A DNA stretch of 64,000 bases from Lysobacterales bacterium (GTDB taxonomy: Bacteria > Pseudomonadota > Gammaproteobacteria > Xanthomonadales > Ahniellaceae). The position numbers were made by a program, and so were the translations under genes. Below are positions 9,593 to 17,912 of the stretch, one piece after another; within the stretch, counting starts at the first letter, position 1, and each line of letters starts with the position of its first letter. Below the pieces are notes generated by a model, which searched no databases, was not told where the DNA came from, and saw nothing but the letters and a program-made list of their open reading frames with translations. The stretch is taken from the NCBI GenBank assembly GCA_016182785.1, contig JACPFU010000031.1, positions 33,163-97,162 of the forward strand. Reading direction: 5' to 3'.

Positions 9593-10075
9593 ATGCAGGT
9601 CGCGAAAGACACGGTCGTTTCCTTCCACTACACGCTGACCGACGCCGACGGCAATCGCATCGACTCCTCGCGCGAGTCCGAGCCGCTGGCGATCCTGCAT
9701 GGCCACGGCGCGCTGATCGCGGGCGTGGAGAAGGCGCTGGAGGGCAGGGCGGCAGGCGAGCAGTTCGTGGTCAGCGTGCCGCCGGAAGAAGGCTACGGCC
9801 TGCGCGACGAGGGCCGCACCCAGCGCGTGCCGAAGAAGTACTTCAAGGACGGCGACCGCCTGAAGCCGGGCATGGTCACCGTGCTGCAGTCGCAGCAGGG
9901 CGTGCACCAGGTGACCGTGATCAAGGTCGGCGCCACCGTCATCGACATCGACGCCAACCACCCGCTCGCCGGCAAGACGCTCAGTTTCGACATCGAGATC
10001 ACCGCGGTGCGCGAAGCCTCGCCCGAAGAACTCGCGCATGGCCACGTGCACGGCCCGGGCGGTCATCACCACTGA
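9593..10075 (+). CDS. slyD: FKBP-type peptidyl-prolyl isomerase SlyD
   Basis: Cytoplasmic prolyl isomerase and chaperone of 160 residues. It carries the FKBP fold (VSFHYTLTDADGNRIDSS, GHGALIAGVEKALEG, VSVPPEEGYG), an inserted IF chaperone flap around residues 70-120, and a short His-rich tail HGHVHGPGGHHH that could bind nickel. The tail is shorter than in E. coli SlyD. The start at 9593 follows GGAG; the open frame upstream is only read-through of a leader. A strong hairpin terminator follows the gene. Confidence 0.92.
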   Translation: MQVAKDTVVSFHYTLTDADGNRIDSSRESEPLAILHGHGALIAGVEKALEGRAAGEQFVVSVPPEEGYGLRDEGRTQRVPKKYFKDGDRLKPGMVTVLQSQQGVHQVTVIKVGATVIDIDANHPLAGKTLSFDIEITAVREASPEELAHGHVHGPGGHHH

Positions 10076-10100
10076 GGCGCGCCGCGCGAGCGCAGTTCAA

Positions 10101-10124
10101 CGAGGCCCGCACAAGCGGGCCTCG
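10101..10124 (+). terminator. Hairpin terminator after slyD
   Basis: A perfect 10-bp GC-rich stem (CGAGGCCCGC / GCGGGCCTCG) with loop ACAA lies 25 bases after the slyD stop and is followed by TCGTTCG, a weak T tract. It is a likely intrinsic terminator. Confidence 0.65.
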
Positions 10125-10260
10125 TCGTTCGTGGCGAGCGGTTCGCTGCGCACGCGGTTCGGGTGCGGTGGCGAGCGCACTTCACGGCGAACCGAACCCA
10201 TCGGCGAACAGGGGCACTTCGCTGGCGCGTCCGACTGGGGCGTCTTGTTCGCTCGCAAGT

Positions 10261-10878
10261 TCATGTGAACGAAATAGCGGCGAGCATGATGAGCAAGATC
10301 GTGCTGACAAGCCGAAGAAGGCCAACAAGAGCCTTGATCTCTTCAAATGATCGCTTCGGTTTGAGCACCAGAGACTGGAGATATTGTGAATGCGGCAGTG
10401 CCCATGTTGTGGCGCATAGCAGGAACAGTGCCAGGAGCGTGGGCCAGCCGAATTCTCCACGTGTATTCAATGGGCCCTGGTGGTCCAGCAAGAACAATGC
10501 GTTCCACACCAAGATCGCCGTGATAAGTGCTGCCCATCTGAACGGGAGGCCTTCACGGGGTGGCATGGCGGCCACCGACCCTTTTGGGAGGAAGCCGATA
10601 TCGCGAATGCGCGAGATCAGCTTTTCGGGACTGCCAAGGCACCAAAAAATCATTTTGGCGGGATAGTCGGCTCTGGAGTGGACGATACGCACCCCTCGCG
10701 CGAAGAACGGAATAGACCCGTGCGGTTCAAGTGCAGCAATCTGCTGAGGCTCGAAGACATACCTGCCTAAGCAAGACAGCGTGAGCTGTTGCTTCGAGAC
10801 AACCAGTTTCGCGAATGGCCAGGACGCGCTAACCCAACCAATCTGCGAACCGCCTACAGCGCTGACGTCGGACTTCAT
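10261..10878 (-). CDS. Hypothetical membrane protein, lower GC than neighbours
   Basis: A 205-residue protein of no family I recognise with confidence. Residues 25-90 look like a compact beta-rich domain (VVSKQQLTLSCLGRYVFEP onward), reminiscent of bacterial PH-like domains. They are followed by three hydrophobic segments (about 112-130, 146-160 and 188-204) with a basic-acidic loop KPKRSFEEIKALVG between the last two. Codon use has many A/T third positions, unlike the neighbouring genes, suggesting later acquisition. It stands alone between the slyD terminator and an apparently gene-free stretch. Confidence 0.6.
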   Translation of the reverse strand: MKSDVSAVGGSQIGWVSASWPFAKLVVSKQQLTLSCLGRYVFEPQQIAALEPHGSIPFFARGVRIVHSRADYPAKMIFWCLGSPEKLISRIRDIGFLPKGSVAAMPPREGLPFRWAALITAILVWNALFLLDHQGPLNTRGEFGWPTLLALFLLCATTWALPHSQYLQSLVLKPKRSFEEIKALVGLLRLVSTILLIMLAAISFT

Positions 10879-11230
10879 GTCCTCTCCTTGCCGACCAAGG
10901 CAAGCCCTCCGACGGAAGCGTCGGACAATGGGCGGGAGTCTGTGGTGGCCGGTAGAAGCGGGTCAAGAAATTTCGCCGGTGGAATCCAGGCTTGCGTGGA
11001 GGAATTGAGGATCGTCGGGGACGACGATGGGGGCACGGCCGACGGTGGAGTGGGGACATGTCTTATCGCGACGCATGTCTGACGCGGCGGCATGGCGCAC
11101 GGGCCATGGCAACTTCAGGCCACGCGCGCCTGGCGTGCTGCGTGGCCTTCGCAGGCCAGCAGCACGGTCTTGGGGACAGGTCTCTCGCCGGCGCTGTAGT
11201 AGGCCACCATGCGCCGCGCTCTCTCAGCCC
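10879..11230. other. Intergenic stretch without a convincing gene; palindrome-rich
   Basis: No open frame here has convincing coding character. It holds small inverted repeats near 10887 (CTTGCC/GGCAAG) and 10908 (TCCGAC/GTCGGA). From 11051 to 11183 two near-identical TGGGGACATGTCT / TGGGGACAGGTCT motifs bracket a 14-bp stem-loop. The right part may serve as the 3' end of the ccm transcript. Confidence 0.6.
11134..11166. repeat. Long imperfect palindrome downstream of the ccm operon
   Basis: CGTGCTGC (11134-11141) pairs with GCAGCACG (11159-11166), and TGGCCT (11143-11148) with AGGCCA (11153-11158). This gives a 14-bp stem with one bulged G and loop TCGC. It lacks a T tract. It could end or protect ccm mRNA, or be the core of a small mobile repeat. 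Confidence 0.6.
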
Positions 11231-12292
11231 TCAGGGCAGGCGGTTGGCGATTTCGAGGGGGATGGGTTGGGTGAGCGCGGTCCGGTCGAGTATCGGCGAC
11301 AGCACTTCGAGGTCGCCGGGTTGCGCGATGGCGTCGCCGGATTTCGAGATGCGGGCGCCGAGCACGATGCGCGGGGTCTGCGACAGGCGCGGGCCTGCGG
11401 TCATGCCCATGCTGTCGTCGAGCACGACTTCCTTCGGCAGTGCCGATGCGGCAAAGCGCTGGATCGCGAGCGGCATCTTCGGGCCTTCGGCGGCGCGCGC
11501 GAACACGTAGACGGTGTCGCCGGGCGCGACCTGGTCGCGCAGCGCCGCAGCAACGCTGACCTGTACGCGGATCGAGCTTGCGCCCGCGGCGGCCGATTGC
11601 GGCGCAGCGGGCTCCGGCACTTCGCCGCCGATGCCGCGCACCTGCTCGGCGACCGCGGCGTACACGGTCGAATCCGGCGGCAACAGGGCCAGCAGGCGTT
11701 GCCAGTGCGCGAGCGCGGCGGCGCGGTCGTCGCGCTGCATCGCGGCAATGCCGGACAGCCACAGTGCGCGTTGATGGTCCGGGTTGGTGGCGAGCGCGTC
11801 GGCGAGCAGTGCCGCGGCCTCGCCTTCGATGCGGCGCGTGTCGCTGGCCAGCGCGAAGGCCTCGGCGTACTCGACCTGCAGGTCGACGTCATCGGGCCGC
11901 AGCGTGCGTGCGCGGCCGAGTGCATCACGCGAGTCGGCGAAGCGCTGCAGTCCCTGGTAACCGCGGGCGAGCAGGCGCAGGCCGTCGACGTCATCGCCGT
12001 CGCGCGCGAGCCGCTTCTCAAGTCCGGCCACGGCGGTCGCCAGGTCGGGTGCGGACTCGGGTTCGCTGGGTGGCGCCACCCGTTGTGCCGGATCGAGCGC
12101 ACGCGGTTCGCCGAGTTCGCGATACACGAGCAGCGCCGTCAGCGGCAACGCGATCAGCAGCACGACCGCCAGCGTGCGCGCCGGAGCGCGGGAGTCCTCT
12201 GCTGCGGTCTGTGCGCGCAGCAAGGGCCACAGCAGCGGCAGCAGCGTGGCGAGGCTGATCAGCCCGATCCAGGCCAGGAACGCCGGCGTCAT
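11231..12292 (-). CDS. ccmI: Cytochrome c biogenesis protein CcmI (CycH)
   Basis: Membrane-anchored apocytochrome chaperone that presents apocytochrome c to the CcmF-CcmH haem ligase. In 353 residues there are two N-terminal membrane spans (about 5-26 and 40-60), then a periplasmic region with TPR-like helices (AVAGLEKRLARDGDDVDGLR, LLARGYQGLQRFADSRDALG) and a C-terminal beta domain (from about 225). The gene starts at ATG 12292, overlapping the ccmH stop by four bases. It is the last gene of the operon. The downstream flank contains a long palindrome. Confidence 0.85.
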   Translation of the reverse strand: MTPAFLAWIGLISLATLLPLLWPLLRAQTAAEDSRAPARTLAVVLLIALPLTALLVYRELGEPRALDPAQRVAPPSEPESAPDLATAVAGLEKRLARDGDDVDGLRLLARGYQGLQRFADSRDALGRARTLRPDDVDLQVEYAEAFALASDTRRIEGEAAALLADALATNPDHQRALWLSGIAAMQRDDRAAALAHWQRLLALLPPDSTVYAAVAEQVRGIGGEVPEPAAPQSAAAGASSIRVQVSVAAALRDQVAPGDTVYVFARAAEGPKMPLAIQRFAASALPKEVVLDDSMGMTAGPRLSQTPRIVLGARISKSGDAIAQPGDLEVLSPILDRTALTQPIPLEIANRLP

Positions 12293-12717
12293 CGGTCTAC
12301 CTTGTCGTCGATCGGACCGGGCAGGTCCGGATGCGGACCGCCGCGCAACATCATGCCGCGCGCGATCGCGAATCCGGCGACCAGGATCAGCAGCGGCCCG
12401 ACCCACAGCACGAACGTGGAGGCCTTGAACGGCGGCCGGTACAGCACGAAGTCGCCGTAGCGCTCGGTCAGGAACTGCTTGATTTCGTCGTCGCTTTTGC
12501 CGGCGCGCATCATCTCGAACACCTCCTTGCGCAGGTCCTTGGCCAGACCGGCGTCGGAGTCGGCAATGTTCTGGTTCTGGCACACGAGGCACCGCAGCTC
12601 CTGCGCGAGCGCCTGGAAGCGCCGCTCCTCGGCCTCGTTCGCGAACGGCAGCGGATCGATGGCGTGGGCCAGGCTGGCGAGCAGCACGAAGGCGAGGGCA
12701 AACACGGCGCGCGGCAT
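12289..12717 (-). CDS. ccmH: Cytochrome c maturation thiol reductase CcmH
   Basis: Periplasmic, membrane-anchored protein that keeps the CXXCH cysteines of apocytochrome reduced and works with CcmF/CcmI. The 142 residues comprise a signal peptide (1-19), the redox motif LRCLVCQNQN with C43 and C46, and a C-terminal membrane span (about 102-124). The start codon overlaps the ccmG stop by one base, and its stop overlaps ccmI. This is the short CcmH form, with CcmI encoded separately. Confidence 0.93.
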   Translation of the reverse strand: MPRAVFALAFVLLASLAHAIDPLPFANEAEERRFQALAQELRCLVCQNQNIADSDAGLAKDLRKEVFEMMRAGKSDDEIKQFLTERYGDFVLYRPPFKASTFVLWVGPLLILVAGFAIARGMMLRGGPHPDLPGPIDDKVDR

Positions 12718-13241
12718 CACTGCACTCCCATCGCCGCGAGGCGCGGCGTGATTTCGCTGGCGATGACCTCTGGCGTCAGCGGTCCGATCTGCTTGAAGCG
12801 GATCACGCCGTTGGCGTCGATCAGGAACGTCTCGGGTGCGCCGTAGACGCCGAAGTCGATCGCGACTCGGCCCTCGGCGTCGACCGCGACTGCGTCGTAG
12901 GGATCGCCGAGCGTGGCCAGCCAGCGTAGCGCGGTGGCGTCGTCGTCCTTCCAGTTCAGACCGACCAGCGGGATCTGCTTCGACTTCGCGTAATCGAGCA
13001 GCACCGGGTGTTCTTCCTGGCAGGCCACGCACCAGCTGCCCCAGACATTGAGCAGCCAGGGCTTGCCGGCGAACTGCTTCGACACCACCCGTTGCGCCGG
13101 GTTGCGCAGTTCCGGCAGGTCGAAGGTGGCCGCGGGCTTGTCGATCAGCGGCGAGGGAACCCGGCGCGTGTCCTTGCCGAGGCCGGCGTACAGCAACACG
13201 CCCAGACCGAGGAACAGCAGCAAAGGAATCAGGTAGCGCAT
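12717..13241 (-). CDS. ccmG: Thiol:disulfide interchange protein CcmG (DsbE)
   Basis: Periplasmic thioredoxin-like reductant of the cytochrome c maturation pathway. It has 174 residues, an N-terminal membrane anchor (about 4-21), and the active site WGSWCVACQEEHP with C71 and C74, followed by the cis-proline region VYGAPETFLID. The ATG at 13241 overlaps the ccmF stop by one base; upstream in-frame ATGs lie inside ccmF and are rejected. Confidence 0.93.
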   Translation of the reverse strand: MRYLIPLLLFLGLGVLLYAGLGKDTRRVPSPLIDKPAATFDLPELRNPAQRVVSKQFAGKPWLLNVWGSWCVACQEEHPVLLDYAKSKQIPLVGLNWKDDDATALRWLATLGDPYDAVAVDAEGRVAIDFGVYGAPETFLIDANGVIRFKQIGPLTPEVIASEITPRLAAMGVQ

Positions 13242-15217
13242 CAGGCGGTGGCCTTGGCAGTGGCGGTCGCGCGCGCGGCGCTGCGTGCCGCACGCAGTTT
13301 CGGATCGGTGGCGGCGACCAGTCCGCCGCACATCATCAGCAGTGCGCCGAGCCAGATCCAGCGGATGAAGGGCTTGTGGTAGATGCGGATCGCCCAGGCA
13401 TCGTCGGCACCGACCGGCTCGCCCATCGCGACGTACAGGTCGCGCGTGAGCCCGGGGTCGAGGTCGGCTTCGGTCATCACCTGGCGACCGCGGTACTGGC
13501 GCTTCTCCGGGGTCATGGTTTCGATCAAGCGGTCGCCGCGATAGACGCCGATCACGCCGCGGTCGGCGCTGAAGTTCGGGCCTTCGCGGTGTTCGAGCTT
13601 CTCGAACACGAAGCGGTAGCCGCGCACCTCGATGGATTCTCCCGGCACCAGGCGCACGTCCTTCTCGATGCTGCTGGCATCGGTCACGAATACGCCGATC
13701 ACGAACACGCCGAGCCCGGCGTGCGCGATCAGCATGCCAATCAGGGAGGGGGTCAACCCGCGCCTCGGTAGGGGCGACCCCCCGTGGTCGCCCGCTGTCA
13801 CACGGCCTCGCACGCGCAAATAGTCCAGCACCGAGACGATCACCCAGCTACCAGCAAGCACCCCGAGCGCCGCCTTCCACGGCGCGCCTGCGAGCACGAA
13901 GGCGAGCGCGGCGAGCACGTTGGCGGCGATCAGTGACGGCATCAGGCGGCCGGCGAAGCGTGCGATCTGGTCATTGCGCCAGCGGATGTGCGGCGCGAAG
14001 GCGATCAGGAACACCACCGGCGCCATCAGCAGCGGGAACAGCGTGCCGAAATACGGCGGTCCGACCGAAATCTTGCCCCAGTCGAACGCATCCGCCAGCA
14101 GCGGAAACAGCGTGCCGAGCAGCACCATCGCCGCGGCCGAGGTGAGCAAGACGTTGTTCAGCAGGATCGCCGACTCGCGTGACACCGGCGCGAAGCCGGG
14201 GTCGACCGCGAAGCGTTGCGCGCGCCATGCGTACAGTGCCAGCGCGCCGCCGGTAACCGATCCGAGGAAGGCGAGGATGAACACGCCGCGCGTCGGATCG
14301 GCGGCGAAGGCATGCACCGAGGTGAGCACGCCGGAGCGCACCAGGAAGGTCCCGAGCAGGGACAGCGAGAACGCCAGGATCGCGAGCAGCACGGTCCAGC
14401 GCAGCAGTTGCTGGCGCTGGTCGCTGACGACCATGCTGTGGATCAGCGCGGTACCGACCAGCCAGGGCATGAACGATGCGTTCTCGACCGGGTCCCAGAA
14501 CCACCAGCCGCCCCAGCCGAGTTCGTAATAGGCCCACCACGAGCCGAGCGCGATGCCAAACGTCAGGAACGCCCAGGCGACCAGCGTCCACGGTCGCGCC
14601 CAGCGCACCCAGCGGCTGTCGCCACGCCCTTCGATCAGGGCCGCCACCGCGAACGCAAACGCGATCGCGAAACCGACATAGCCGGCGTAGAGCATCGGCG
14701 GATGGAAGATCAGGCCCGGGTCCTGCAGCAGCGGGTTGAGGTCGTGGCCCTCGGGCCAGGCCGGCAGGTTGCGCAGGAACGGGTTCGAGGTGACGAGCGT
14801 GAACAGCAGGAAGCCGACCGCGACGAATCCGAGCACCGACAGCACGCGCGCGACGAACGCTTCCGGCAATTCACGCGTGCGCAACGCCACCAGCGCGGTC
14901 CACAGCGACAGCATCAGCGCCCACAGCAGCAAGGAACCCTCATGCGCGCCCCACACCGCCGAGTAGCGATACAGCAGCGGCAGTTCCGAGTTCGAGTTGC
15001 GCGCGACGTAGGCGACCGAGAAGTCCTGCACCACGAACGCATGCGTGAGCAGCGCGAAGGCAAGCCCGACCAGCGCGAACTGCACCAGCGCCGCCGGTCG
15101 TGCCAGCGCGATCCAGTGTGACCGCCCGGTCTGCGCGCCGATCAGCGGCACGATCGCCTGCACCGTCGCGACCAGCAGCGCCAGGATCAACGCGAACTGG
15201 CCAAGCTCGGGGATCAT
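13241..15217 (-). CDS. ccmF: Haem lyase CcmF with a REP-encoded insertion
   Basis: Multi-spanning inner-membrane haem ligase subunit attaching haem to apocytochrome c. The 658 residues show the haem-handling WWD domain (GWGGWWFWDPVENASFMPWL, about 234-253), conserved histidines and a dozen or more hydrophobic segments. Residues about 473-487 (VTAGDHGGSPLPRRG) are encoded by a REP-like palindrome at 13768-13793 and use CTA and AGG codons. They fall in a loop before the conserved LIGMLIAHAGLGVFVIG segment, so the protein is probably still functional. The gene overlaps ccmE at its start and ccmG at its end. Confidence 0.93.
   Translation of the reverse strand: MIPELGQFALILALLVATVQAIVPLIGAQTGRSHWIALARPAALVQFALVGLAFALLTHAFVVQDFSVAYVARNSNSELPLLYRYSAVWGAHEGSLLLWALMLSLWTALVALRTRELPEAFVARVLSVLGFVAVGFLLFTLVTSNPFLRNLPAWPEGHDLNPLLQDPGLIFHPPMLYAGYVGFAIAFAFAVAALIEGRGDSRWVRWARPWTLVAWAFLTFGIALGSWWAYYELGWGGWWFWDPVENASFMPWLVGTALIHSMVVSDQRQQLLRWTVLLAILAFSLSLLGTFLVRSGVLTSVHAFAADPTRGVFILAFLGSVTGGALALYAWRAQRFAVDPGFAPVSRESAILLNNVLLTSAAAMVLLGTLFPLLADAFDWGKISVGPPYFGTLFPLLMAPVVFLIAFAPHIRWRNDQIARFAGRLMPSLIAANVLAALAFVLAGAPWKAALGVLAGSWVIVSVLDYLRVRGRVTAGDHGGSPLPRRGLTPSLIGMLIAHAGLGVFVIGVFVTDASSIEKDVRLVPGESIEVRGYRFVFEKLEHREGPNFSADRGVIGVYRGDRLIETMTPEKRQYRGRQVMTEADLDPGLTRDLYVAMGEPVGADDAWAIRIYHKPFIRWIWLGALLMMCGGLVAATDPKLRAARSAARATATAKATA
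13768..13793. repeat. REP-like palindrome inside the ccmF coding sequence
   Basis: GTAGGGGCGACCCCCCGTGG followed by TCGCCC has the GTAGG head and palindromic core (GGGCGACC 13772-13779, GGTCGCCC 13786-13793) of Xanthomonadales REP elements. It belongs to a different subfamily from the repeats at 1168-1281. On the minus strand it is read in frame as part of ccmF. Confidence 0.75.
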
Positions 15218-15660
15218 CGGGCCGCGTCCTTCTGCGCCTTGGCCTTGGCGATCGCGTCGGCGACTTCGGCGGGCATGTAGTTCTCGTCATGCTTGGCCAG
15301 CACCTCTTCGGCGAGGAAGCGGCGCTCGCCTTCCAGGGTACCGGTCGCGACCACGCTCTGGCCCTCGCGGAACAGGTCGGGCAGGATGCCGCTGAAGTGC
15401 ACCGGGATCTGCTTGAAACGGTCGGTGACGATGAACTCGACCTCGAGCGAAGTTGGCGAGCGCTGGACGCTGCCCTCGAGCACCACGCCGCCCAGGCGGA
15501 AGCGATGGCCCTGCGGTGCCTTGCCGGCGGCGATGTCGGACGGGCTGACGAAGTGCTGCAGGTTTTCGCGCAACGCATAGACCACGAAGCCGGCGGCGAT
15601 GCCGAGCCCGAGCAGGCCGATCGAGAGTGCCACCAGGCGGCGACGGCGCACCGGGTTCAT
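15214..15660 (-). CDS. ccmE: Haem chaperone CcmE
   Basis: Periplasmic, membrane-anchored carrier that binds haem covalently and passes it to CcmF. The protein has 148 residues: an N-terminal basic stretch and membrane anchor (about 8-30), an OB-fold beta domain, and the haem-attachment motif LAKHDENYMP with H124 and Y128 (the HxxxY type). It overlaps ccmD upstream (ATGA) and ccmF downstream. Confidence 0.95.
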   Translation of the reverse strand: MNPVRRRRLVALSIGLLGLGIAAGFVVYALRENLQHFVSPSDIAAGKAPQGHRFRLGGVVLEGSVQRSPTSLEVEFIVTDRFKQIPVHFSGILPDLFREGQSVVATGTLEGERRFLAEEVLAKHDENYMPAEVADAIAKAKAQKDAAR

Positions 15661-15806
15661 GCGTTCTTCCTGCGTTCGACGCGCGCCGCACGGGCGCCCA
15701 GTTCGCGGCGCAGGCGGCGCAAGGCAAGGCGCGGTGCGACGAAATCCCAGACCAGGAACGCGGCGAACACCGCGTACGAGGCAATGATGAAAGGCGTATG
15801 GCTCAT
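15657..15806 (-). CDS. ccmD: Haem exporter accessory protein CcmD
   Basis: A 49-residue small membrane protein: one membrane span (about 6-24) followed by a strongly basic tail with many arginines. This is the standard CcmD layout; it helps release holo-CcmE from CcmABC. Its start overlaps the ccmC stop and its stop overlaps the ccmE start. Confidence 0.88.
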   Translation of the reverse strand: MSHTPFIIASYAVFAAFLVWDFVAPRLALRRLRRELGARAARVERRKNA

Positions 15807-16567
15807 GCTTGCGGTCTCCGCGGTCCGAACAGCGCCGTCTGTGCCCATTCCTTGCCGGCCTCGAACTCCAGCAGCGCCGCGCGCGTGCGCGCCAGCAGCG
15901 AGGCACCGAACCAGAACTTGGTTGCGAACGCCATCAGGATCAAGGGCCACAGCATCGATTCATGGATGCTCGACTTGCCGGCGAACAGGTTGATCGAGTT
16001 GCCCTGGTGCAGCGTGTTCCACCAGTTCACCGAGAAGTGGATCACCGGCAGGTTGATCAATCCGATCAGCGCCAGCAGGCTTGCGGCGCGTGCGCCCTTG
16101 CGCTGGTCTTCGATGGCGTTGTACAGGCCGATCACGCCGAAGTAGAGGAACAGCAATACCAGTTCCGAGGTCAGGCGCGCGTCCCAGACCCAGTACGTGC
16201 CCCAGGTCGGGCGCCCCCACAGGCTGCCGGTGATCAGCGTCACCGCGGTGAAGCCGGCGCCGATCGGGGCCGCCGCCATCGCCATCAATTCCGCGACCTT
16301 GAAGTGCCAGACCAGAGCGCAGAATCCGGCGGCGGCCATGAATCCGTAGATGAACAGCGACATCCACGCCGCCGGGATGTGGATGTACATGATCCGTGCC
16401 GACTCGCCCTGCAGGTAGTCGGCGGGTGCCTTGACCAGCCCCAGGTAGAGCGCAGCAGCGCCGCAGATCACGGCGAGTGCCAGCAGCCAGGGCTCGAAGC
16501 GCAGCGCCACCCGATGGAATTTCTCGGGAGAGCCGAAACTGTTCAGCCAGATCAGGAAGGTGTTCAT
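15803..16567 (-). CDS. ccmC: Haem transporter/haem-handling protein CcmC
   Basis: Inner-membrane protein that loads haem onto CcmE. It has 254 residues with six hydrophobic segments and the WWD signature WGTYWVWDARLTSELVLLF, plus flanking histidines (YIHIPAAW, NTLHQG). ATG 16567 (MNTFLIWLNSFG) is preferred; an in-frame TTG at 16585 lies within ccmB. The gene begins four bases after the ccmB stop. Confidence 0.94.
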   Translation of the reverse strand: MNTFLIWLNSFGSPEKFHRVALRFEPWLLALAVICGAAALYLGLVKAPADYLQGESARIMYIHIPAAWMSLFIYGFMAAAGFCALVWHFKVAELMAMAAAPIGAGFTAVTLITGSLWGRPTWGTYWVWDARLTSELVLLFLYFGVIGLYNAIEDQRKGARAASLLALIGLINLPVIHFSVNWWNTLHQGNSINLFAGKSSIHESMLWPLILMAFATKFWFGASLLARTRAALLEFEAGKEWAQTALFGPRRPQA

Positions 16568-16571
16568 GGGA

Positions 16572-17255
16572 TCAGTGGTTTCCAAGGCGTAAGGCGGCGG
16601 CGCAGACCAGCGGACCGAGGCTGACCGCGGCGGCGAGGCCGGCGGCGAGCAGCAGCAGCGGCTGCGTGGTCGAGGCGCCGGTCAGGCTGGCTTCGACCGC
16701 GCCGGCGCCGAAGATCAGCACCGGCACCACCAGCGGCAGCACGATCAGCGACAGCAACATGCCGGCGCGGCGCAGGCCCGCGGTGAGCGCCGCGGCGCAG
16801 GCGCCGATGACGCTGATGATCGGGGTTCCGAGTGCAAGCGAGGTCAACAGCACCGGCAGCGCGCGCGGCGACAGCCCGAGCGCGGTCGCGGCGAGCGGCG
16901 TGATCGCGAGCAAGGGCAGCCCGGTCGCGATCCAGTGCAGCAGGATCTTGGCCCCGGCCAGCACCGCCAGCGGCTGGGCGCTGGTGAGCATCACGTCGAG
17001 CGAGCCTTCCTCCAGGTCGGCGCGGAACAGCGCGTCCAGCGACAGCAGGCTGGCGAGCAGCACGATGACCCAGATCACGCCGCCGGCGATGCGCGCGAGC
17101 TTGGCCGCTTCCGGCCCGAGCGCGAGCGGGAACAGGGTGATGACGATGGCCGCGAACCAGATCGGGTTCAGCGCGTCGGCGCGCCGCCGCCACAGCGACA
17201 GCGCGTCACGGCGGATCACGCCGAAGAACGCGGAGAGCACGCTGCCCTTACGCAT
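16572..17255 (-). CDS. ccmB: Haem exporter permease CcmB
   Basis: Membrane subunit of the CcmAB ABC complex that drives release of haem-loaded CcmE. It has 227 residues, six hydrophobic spans and the typical opening FFGVIRRDALSLWRRRADALNP. It overlaps the end of ccmA by eight bases, as commonly seen for this pair. Confidence 0.93.
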   Translation of the reverse strand: MRKGSVLSAFFGVIRRDALSLWRRRADALNPIWFAAIVITLFPLALGPEAAKLARIAGGVIWVIVLLASLLSLDALFRADLEEGSLDVMLTSAQPLAVLAGAKILLHWIATGLPLLAITPLAATALGLSPRALPVLLTSLALGTPIISVIGACAAALTAGLRRAGMLLSLIVLPLVVPVLIFGAGAVEASLTGASTTQPLLLLAAGLAAAVSLGPLVCAAALRLGNH

Positions 17256-17889
17256 CGGCGAGCTCCAGGCGCATGCGCCGCACGCGCGACAGTTGCGGCT
17301 CGATCAGTCCGTGCGAGGTGATCAGCGCCGCGCCACCGCGGGCGATGTGGCCTTCGAGCAGGCGGTCGACCAGGATCTGGCCGTCGCGGTCGAGGTTGGC
17401 GTAGGGCTCGTCCAGCAACCACAGATGATTGGCGGTATGCAGCAGCGCGGCGAGCGCGCAGCGCTTGCGTTGGCCGGCGGAAAGCCGGCGCACCGGCATG
17501 TGCTCGAAGCCGGCCAGGCCAACGCTGTGCAACGCCGCCATCGCCGCGATACCGGGGCGGACCCCATACAGGCAGGCGAAGAAGTCGAGTTGCTCGAGCG
17601 GCGAAAGATCGGCGCGCAGGCCAGTGGCGTGGCTGAGAAAACCGACTGGCGCGAGCAGGTCTTCCGACTCGATCCCGGCGCGCAGGATCTGGCCATGGCT
17701 CGGTGCCAGCAGACCCGCAAGCACACGCAGCAGGGTGGTTTTTCCGCTGCCGTTGCCGCCCTCGACCAGCAGCACCTCGCCGGCGCGCAACTCAAGGTCG
17801 AGCGGGCCGAAGATCGGTTCGCCCTGGCGCACGACGGCCAGGCCGCGCGCTGCCAGGAGCGGCACGGAATCATCGGGGGAATCGGACAT
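17248..17889 (-). CDS. ccmA: Haem exporter ATP-binding protein CcmA
   Basis: ATPase of the CcmABCD complex, 213 residues. Visible motifs are Walker A GGNGSGKTT, signature LSAGQRKR and Walker B LWLLDEP. The chosen start (17889, MSDSPDDS) gives normal family length; the frame stays open upstream without homology. It is the first gene of the ccmABCDEFGHI operon, so the operon promoter should lie between 17889 and the DUF3293 gene or within that gene. Confidence 0.93.
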   Translation of the reverse strand: MSDSPDDSVPLLAARGLAVVRQGEPIFGPLDLELRAGEVLLVEGGNGSGKTTLLRVLAGLLAPSHGQILRAGIESEDLLAPVGFLSHATGLRADLSPLEQLDFFACLYGVRPGIAAMAALHSVGLAGFEHMPVRRLSAGQRKRCALAALLHTANHLWLLDEPYANLDRDGQILVDRLLEGHIARGGAALITSHGLIEPQLSRVRRMRLELADA

Positions 17890-17912
17890 GGTCGGTCGGG
17901 AAAAGTGGACCG

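Noticed and set aside
16568..16585. Earlier TTG start for CcmC (METTDP...)
   Set aside because: It lies inside ccmB, uses a rare start codon and adds no conserved residues; ATG 16567 fits the family.
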